Assembly (NCBI GenBank): GCA_009779295.1
Contig: WREN01000060.1
Coordinates: forward strand, 1-10,121
DNA from: Oscillospiraceae bacterium
GTDB lineage: Bacteria; Bacillota; Clostridia; Oscillospirales; CAG-272
Direction of reading: 5' to 3'
DNA length: 10,121 nt
The notes below the pieces were generated by a model. That model was given only the letters and a program-made list of their open reading frames with translations, ran no database searches and was not told the origin of the DNA. This document shows, piece by piece, positions 7,308 through 10,121 of this stretch (position 1 is the stretch's first letter; every line of letters begins with the position of its first letter). A program made the position numbers and the translations under genes.

Positions 7308-7922
7308 TTAATTTGAGTATATAACGATTAACGTTCCGTCTTTTACTGAAACTGTGCTTTCAACTCCAATAAATTCGTTGCTGATACCGATCGGAAATGT
7401 GTTTGAAATATCAGCGTTTTCAAGAGAATACTTCAGACCCGTCAAAGTAACTCCGCGGTTCATTTTGTCGTGTGCGAAAATTGACAAATACCCGCTGTGC
7501 TTGCTGCCGAACGAAATACTTTGATTTTTTATAGCGGTTATGATATAATCTTTATCGTGCAAATATCCCTGGAACCCAATTTCAGCCAGATACGCTATCG
7601 ATTGGATATTCGCCAAAGTATGGTCGATGCGTCCTCCGGTACCGCCATAGATGTGGAACGTTTCGCAATCGTTCGCAATTCCCTCTTTGATTGCGGCGAA
7701 CATATCCGTTTCATCTTTTTCTTTGTTGAGCCTGATGATGTTACCGTGGTCGGGGACGTTCGGCAGCGAATCGAAATCACCTATGATTAAATCCGGTTTG
7801 GTATGAAGATATTTAAATCCTCCGTCGGCGGCGATAATGAATCTGTTTTCCGCGAATTTTATTACAGGGTAATAAAATTCACCCGCTCCGAAAATGTAAC
7901 AAACTTTATCGTGCATACTCAA
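7308..7922 (-). CDS. thiN: Thiamine pyrophosphokinase (thiamine diphosphokinase)
   Basis: Transfers pyrophosphate from ATP to thiamine, giving the cofactor thiamine diphosphate in the cytoplasm. At 204 residues it has the usual length for bacterial ThiN. The motifs appear in order: AADGG (31-35), GDFDS (48-52, acidic Mg/ATP site), KEKDETDM (67-74), and GGTGGRIDHTLANI (93-106, the substrate-binding Arg/Asp/His signature). The C-terminal half is the beta-rich thiamine-binding domain. The longest reading starts at TTG (7922), 9 nt after GGAG, and the first ATG is two codons later (7916), so either start may be used. The gene overlaps the end of the aldo/keto reductase gene by 17 or 11 bp. No other thiamine gene and no obvious TPP riboswitch is visible in the window. 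Confidence 0.93.
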   Translation of the reverse strand: MSMHDKVCYIFGAGEFYYPVIKFAENRFIIAADGGFKYLHTKPDLIIGDFDSLPNVPDHGNIIRLNKEKDETDMFAAIKEGIANDCETFHIYGGTGGRIDHTLANIQSIAYLAEIGFQGYLHDKDYIITAIKNQSISFGSKHSGYLSIFAHDKMNRGVTLTGLKYSLENADISNTFPIGISNEFIGVESTVSVKDGTLIVIYSN

Positions 7923-8763
7923 ATATCACTTCTCCATCGATTTCGTCAACTTTTTTATTCAGCAATTCCCAATCGAAATCCATTGACGTAGAATTATTAA
8001 TTATATCTATCATTAACATCAGCATATTTTCCGCGCCCGGCGACATCGCGGAATGAACGCCTTTCGACAACGCGAACAGCAACGCCAGTTTCGCGAGTTC
8101 GTCGTCATCGTCAATCGGTTTGTACCAGCAATGGGGATAAATACTTTTCTCGCCCGGATTCCAACGCCTTTTCGCACACGTTTTAATTGAAAGCACGCCC
8201 ATATTTTGCTTCAACGCTTTAGTGACTGCCTCTTCGCCTTCATTGTTTTTAATCCAGTAAAGCCAATTCACCGGAAGCATCATCGTATCGAAGTCGTACA
8301 GATCCATCATACGCAGCGCGGCTTCGTCATGGTGGCAGGTGAATCCGATATTACGGATATAACCCTTCTGTTTTGCTTTAATCAGCGCTTCCATCGCTCC
8401 GTCAGGGGCGAATATTTTCTCTATCTCATCGAAATCGGTTGTATTGTGCAATTGATAAACGTCGAAGTAATCCGTTTTCAAAGCGCGCAGACTTTCCTCA
8501 AGCTCTTTTGTGATACCTGTTTGCGAACGTTCAGTCGATTTGCAGGTCAGCGTCACATCCTTGCGGTAACTTTCAAGCGCGGAACCCAATACATACTGCG
8601 AATTACCGTACGTGGGCGCGACGTCGAAATAATTCACGCCGCCGTCGATTGCTTTTGAAACGATATTGCCCGCATCGGTATCATTCACCTGATCCAACAT
8701 GATTGCGCCGAATCCGACGACGCTTACCCTGATATTGGTTTTACCTAAAATTTTGTAGAACAT
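7906..8763 (-). CDS. Aldo/keto reductase
   Basis: An NAD(P)H-dependent oxidoreductase with a TIM-barrel fold that reduces carbonyls to alcohols. The catalytic tetrad is complete: D47 (in NYFDVAPTYG), Y52, K75 (in LTCKS) and H106 (in YQLHN). GYIRNIGFTCHH at about 144-155 is the typical strand leading to the cofactor region. At 285 residues it is slightly shorter than many members, and I see no C-terminal cysteine (ferredoxin-like) extension. It is the first gene of a four-gene leftward unit and has a GGAGGG ribosome site 6 nt before the ATG. The substrate cannot be told from sequence. Its coupling to the thiamine kinase gene by overlap may reflect only operon packing. Confidence 0.92.
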   Translation of the reverse strand: MFYKILGKTNIRVSVVGFGAIMLDQVNDTDAGNIVSKAIDGGVNYFDVAPTYGNSQYVLGSALESYRKDVTLTCKSTERSQTGITKELEESLRALKTDYFDVYQLHNTTDFDEIEKIFAPDGAMEALIKAKQKGYIRNIGFTCHHDEAALRMMDLYDFDTMMLPVNWLYWIKNNEGEEAVTKALKQNMGVLSIKTCAKRRWNPGEKSIYPHCWYKPIDDDDELAKLALLFALSKGVHSAMSPGAENMLMLMIDIINNSTSMDFDWELLNKKVDEIDGEVIFEYAR

Positions 8764-8781
8764 TAAAATCCCTCCAGTTTT

Positions 8782-8809
8782 ATTATACCATAAAATTAAA
8801 TTTATGCAA
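8782..8809 (-). promoter_or_regulatory. Leftward promoter of the aldo/keto reductase-thiN-SBP operon
   Basis: On the minus strand TTGCAT (8809-8804), a 16-bp spacer and a perfect TATAAT (8787-8782). The predicted start near 8775-8778 lies at the very edge of the GGAGGG ribosome site, so the leader would be only about 12-15 nt. Confidence 0.65.
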
Positions 8810-8834
8810 GATATTTTAAATAATTTATAAAATT

Positions 8835-8850
8835 TGACATACAGTTGTCA
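8835..8850. promoter_or_regulatory. Inverted repeat TGACA-N6-TGTCA, possible operator
   Basis: TGACA (8835-8839) and TGTCA (8846-8850) are perfect reverse complements 6 bp apart, just upstream of the extended -10 of the GyrI-like gene. An inner ACA-GT-TGT (8841-8848) resembles the core of BlaI/CopY-type sites. A repressor bound here would cover the -35 region. No DNA-binding protein is encoded next to it. Confidence 0.4.
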
Positions 8851-8859
8851 GGTTAGGTG

Positions 8860-8868
8860 TGGTATAAT
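8860..8868 (+). promoter_or_regulatory. Rightward extended -10 promoter
   Basis: TGGTATAAT is an extended -10 (TGn-TATAAT) with a perfect hexamer. At 17 bp upstream there is only a poor -35 (TACAGT, 8840-8845); the good TTGACA at 8834-8839 is 23 bp away, too far for normal use. The expected start is near 8875, before the AAGGAGGT ribosome site at 8877-8884. Confidence 0.7.
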
Positions 8869-8894
8869 GGAAAAAGAAGGAGGTATAATTATTA

Positions 8895-9461
8895 ATGAAA
8901 TCAAACGAGTATAACGTAAAAGGAATAAAAATAACCATCATGGAAAAACCGGAATTTGAAGCAGTCGGATTTACGCGACCTGTAAATTTAGACGGCGGCA
9001 TGATTTATTCATTTATTAATGAATTATCAGAAAGCGGACAAATTAATAAATTAGTCGAAACATTAAACGAACCGCAACAAATATGGGTATGCCTTTCGGA
9101 TGTAGGCTGTTCCCCTAATAATACTTATTGCAAAGTATGCGATTTAAGTTGTTCCGGATTTCAAACTCGTTGCACAGTGTGTGTGAAAAAAACGGAGAAA
9201 CATGATTTTTCTAAATTCGCAGAAGCGGAACTTTTTACACTATGCGTACCGGCTTCGGAATGGGCTCTTTATGAAATGAATGATAAACAATCTGCTGAAA
9301 ACCTTCATGTATATGAAATGGTTAAAGAAATTGGATACGAATGGAACACTGATGTCAGGCTTCATTTAGACAACGAGCATGAATGTTACCATGATGGTGA
9401 TTGGAATTTCGATGAAAAATCGTACTATTTCCTTTTACCCGTAATAAAAAATACTATATAG
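8895..9461 (+). CDS. GyrI-like effector-binding domain protein with cysteine cluster
   Basis: A 188-residue soluble protein. The opening (ITIMEKPEFEAVGFTRPV) and closing (FTLCVPASEWALYEM..., a helix EMVKEIGYEW, then YYFLLPVIK) follow the GyrI-like/AraC effector-binding fold, a small-molecule-binding domain used in drug sensing and detoxification. There is no helix-turn-helix, so it is a stand-alone domain. Between the two halves, residues 66-96 carry seven cysteines, including C79-x2-C82-x3-C86-x6-C93-x2-C96, an arrangement able to bind zinc or form disulfides; this is unusual for the fold. It has a strong AAGGAGGT site about 10 nt before the ATG. The stop TAG overlaps the ribosome site of the next gene. 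The ligand is unknown, and family assignment is by eye, so medium confidence. Confidence 0.65.
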   Translation: MKSNEYNVKGIKITIMEKPEFEAVGFTRPVNLDGGMIYSFINELSESGQINKLVETLNEPQQIWVCLSDVGCSPNNTYCKVCDLSCSGFQTRCTVCVKKTEKHDFSKFAEAELFTLCVPASEWALYEMNDKQSAENLHVYEMVKEIGYEWNTDVRLHLDNEHECYHDGDWNFDEKSYYFLLPVIKNTI

Positions 9462-9476
9462 GAGGTCATCACAATT
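9460..9476 (+). promoter_or_regulatory. Ribosome site and ATT start overlapping an upstream stop
   Basis: AGGAGGT (9460-9466) shares its first two bases with the TAG stop of the GyrI-like gene and lies 8 nt before the in-frame ATT at 9474. ATC at 9468 is also in frame but only 2 nt from the site, too close to be used. Confidence 0.6.
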
Positions 9477-10121
9477 AACGCCGACGAATTAAAACAACGC
9501 TACATAGAAGCGGTTGAGAATTTTATTGAATCGATAAAAAGCGACGTAAACGTCATCGCCGTAGTGGTGCAGGGCAGTCTAACGAACGACGTCGTATGGG
9601 AGAAGAGCGACATTGACGCGACCGTCGTTGTTCGCGACCAAAAGATAACCGTGCGCAACTTTTGTCTCGATGCCGATGGAATCGTGATGAACATGTACGT
9701 CATAGACCGCAGCGATTACGTCCGAATGTTGGAGCGCGGGCTTGGCGGCTCGATGTCGCAGTCGTTTAACTCACACTCGAAGGTGATGTACACGACTGAC
9801 CCAAGCATTACCGAAATGGTTGAGAAGAATAAAATAATCGGTGAAAGGGATGCTGAACGTTCAGCTTTATTTATTGCTTGCGACATTGTGTGTATGATGG
9901 AAAAGTGCGAGAAGTGGCTGTACGTCAAGAAGGATTTACTCTATTGCCGGTATTATATTCTCAAGACAGCGGAATCTATCGCGCGGCTTGAGATATGTCT
10001 GAACAAAGAAGCCCCTCTGCGTGAAGTTATCCAGCGTGCGGCAGTTTTGAATCCCGCGCTCATTGAGAGATTCTACACCTATCCGTTGAACAACGTTCTC
10101 GGCGAGGATGAACTCCATGAG
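9474..10121 (+). CDS. Nucleotidyltransferase-domain protein (3' end cut; probable ATT start)
   Basis: 216 codons are open to the window edge. V-Q-G34-S35 followed by S45-D46-I-D48 is the GS-x(10)-DxD signature of the DNA polymerase beta-type nucleotidyltransferases, which transfer NMP to small molecules, RNA or proteins. The later part (from about residue 110) is helical and rich in Cys, Lys and Glu, HEPN-like at most. No ATG, GTG or TTG is suitably placed. ATT at 9474 sits 8 nt after AGGAGG (9460-9465), and the sequence from there (N-A-D-E-L-K-Q-R-Y) looks like a natural N-terminus, so ATT is the likely initiator. The frame is the same as the upstream gene, with the TAG five codons earlier. 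Substrate unknown; drug-modifying and RNA-modifying roles are both possible. The third catalytic acid of the fold is not obvious (GIVMNMYVID). Confidence 0.8.
   Translation, partial: MNADELKQRYIEAVENFIESIKSDVNVIAVVVQGSLTNDVVWEKSDIDATVVVRDQKITVRNFCLDADGIVMNMYVIDRSDYVRMLERGLGGSMSQSFNSHSKVMYTTDPSITEMVEKNKIIGERDAERSALFIACDIVCMMEKCEKWLYVKKDLLYCRYYILKTAESIARLEICLNKEAPLREVIQRAAVLNPALIERFYTYPLNNVLGEDELHE

Noticed and set aside
8834..8862. TTGACA as -35 for the GyrI-like gene
   Set aside because: The distance to TATAAT is 23 bp, beyond the normal 16-18 and beyond the 19-20 of MerR-type promoters.
7923..8894. TPP riboswitch upstream of thiN
   Set aside because: thiN lies inside an operon directly behind the reductase gene, and no CTGAGA/ACCTGA-type conserved elements were seen before the reductase start.
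9500..10118. Minus-strand open frames at the right end
   Set aside because: All lie antisense to the nucleotidyltransferase frame that carries the GS...DxD motif.
1..10121. CRISPR array, tRNA genes, insertion sequences, attachment sites
   Set aside because: No regularly spaced repeats, cloverleaf structures or transposase-like frames with terminal repeats were found on reading.

Overview
The window looks like chromosomal DNA from a low-to-moderate GC Gram-positive bacterium of the Firmicutes, most likely a Clostridia-type anaerobe. The signs are a tryptophan T-box leader, strong AGGAGG ribosome binding sites, sigma-A-like TTGACA/TATAAT promoters, several lipobox lipoproteins and a C-terminal sorting-type signal (NPQTGD, hydrophobic stretch, basic tail). 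The species assignment is inference. No tRNA, rRNA, transposase, phage gene or CRISPR array is visible.

Layout. (1) Positions 1-2426, minus strand: a three-gene unit of a small lipoprotein, a secreted protein with a probable sortase signal, and an M20-family amidohydrolase that runs off the left edge. (2) Positions 2427-2816: a divergent regulatory region. Two promoters lie back to back with their -35 boxes 4 bp apart inside a perfect 8-bp inverted repeat. The rightward promoter starts a complete T-box leader with a UGG (Trp) specifier and terminator/antiterminator. (3) Positions 2817-4190, plus strand: a stand-alone TrpB2-type tryptophan synthase beta chain. (4) Positions 4191-4335: a convergent intergenic region with a long hairpin. 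(5) Positions 4336-8763, minus strand: a four-gene unit of aldo/keto reductase, thiamine pyrophosphokinase and two tandem paralogous solute-binding lipoproteins, with no transport permease in sight. (6) Positions 8764-8894: a second divergent promoter region. (7) Positions 8895-10121, plus strand: a GyrI-like effector-binding protein with a cysteine cluster, then a DNA-polymerase-beta-type nucleotidyltransferase that appears to start at ATT and runs off the right edge.

How it works together. The best-supported regulatory story is trpB2 control by uncharged tRNA-Trp: when tryptophan is scarce, the leader should form the antiterminator and allow synthesis of an enzyme that can make tryptophan from indole and serine. 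The duplicated solute-binding proteins probably feed a transporter encoded elsewhere; a thiamine link through the adjacent kinase is only a guess. The GyrI-like/nucleotidyltransferase pair looks like a small-molecule sensing and modification unit of unknown substrate. I see no clearly new multi-gene defence or mobile system. The most unusual items are the cysteine cluster in the GyrI-like protein, the ATT start in frame with the preceding TAG, and the permease-less solute-binding protein pair.
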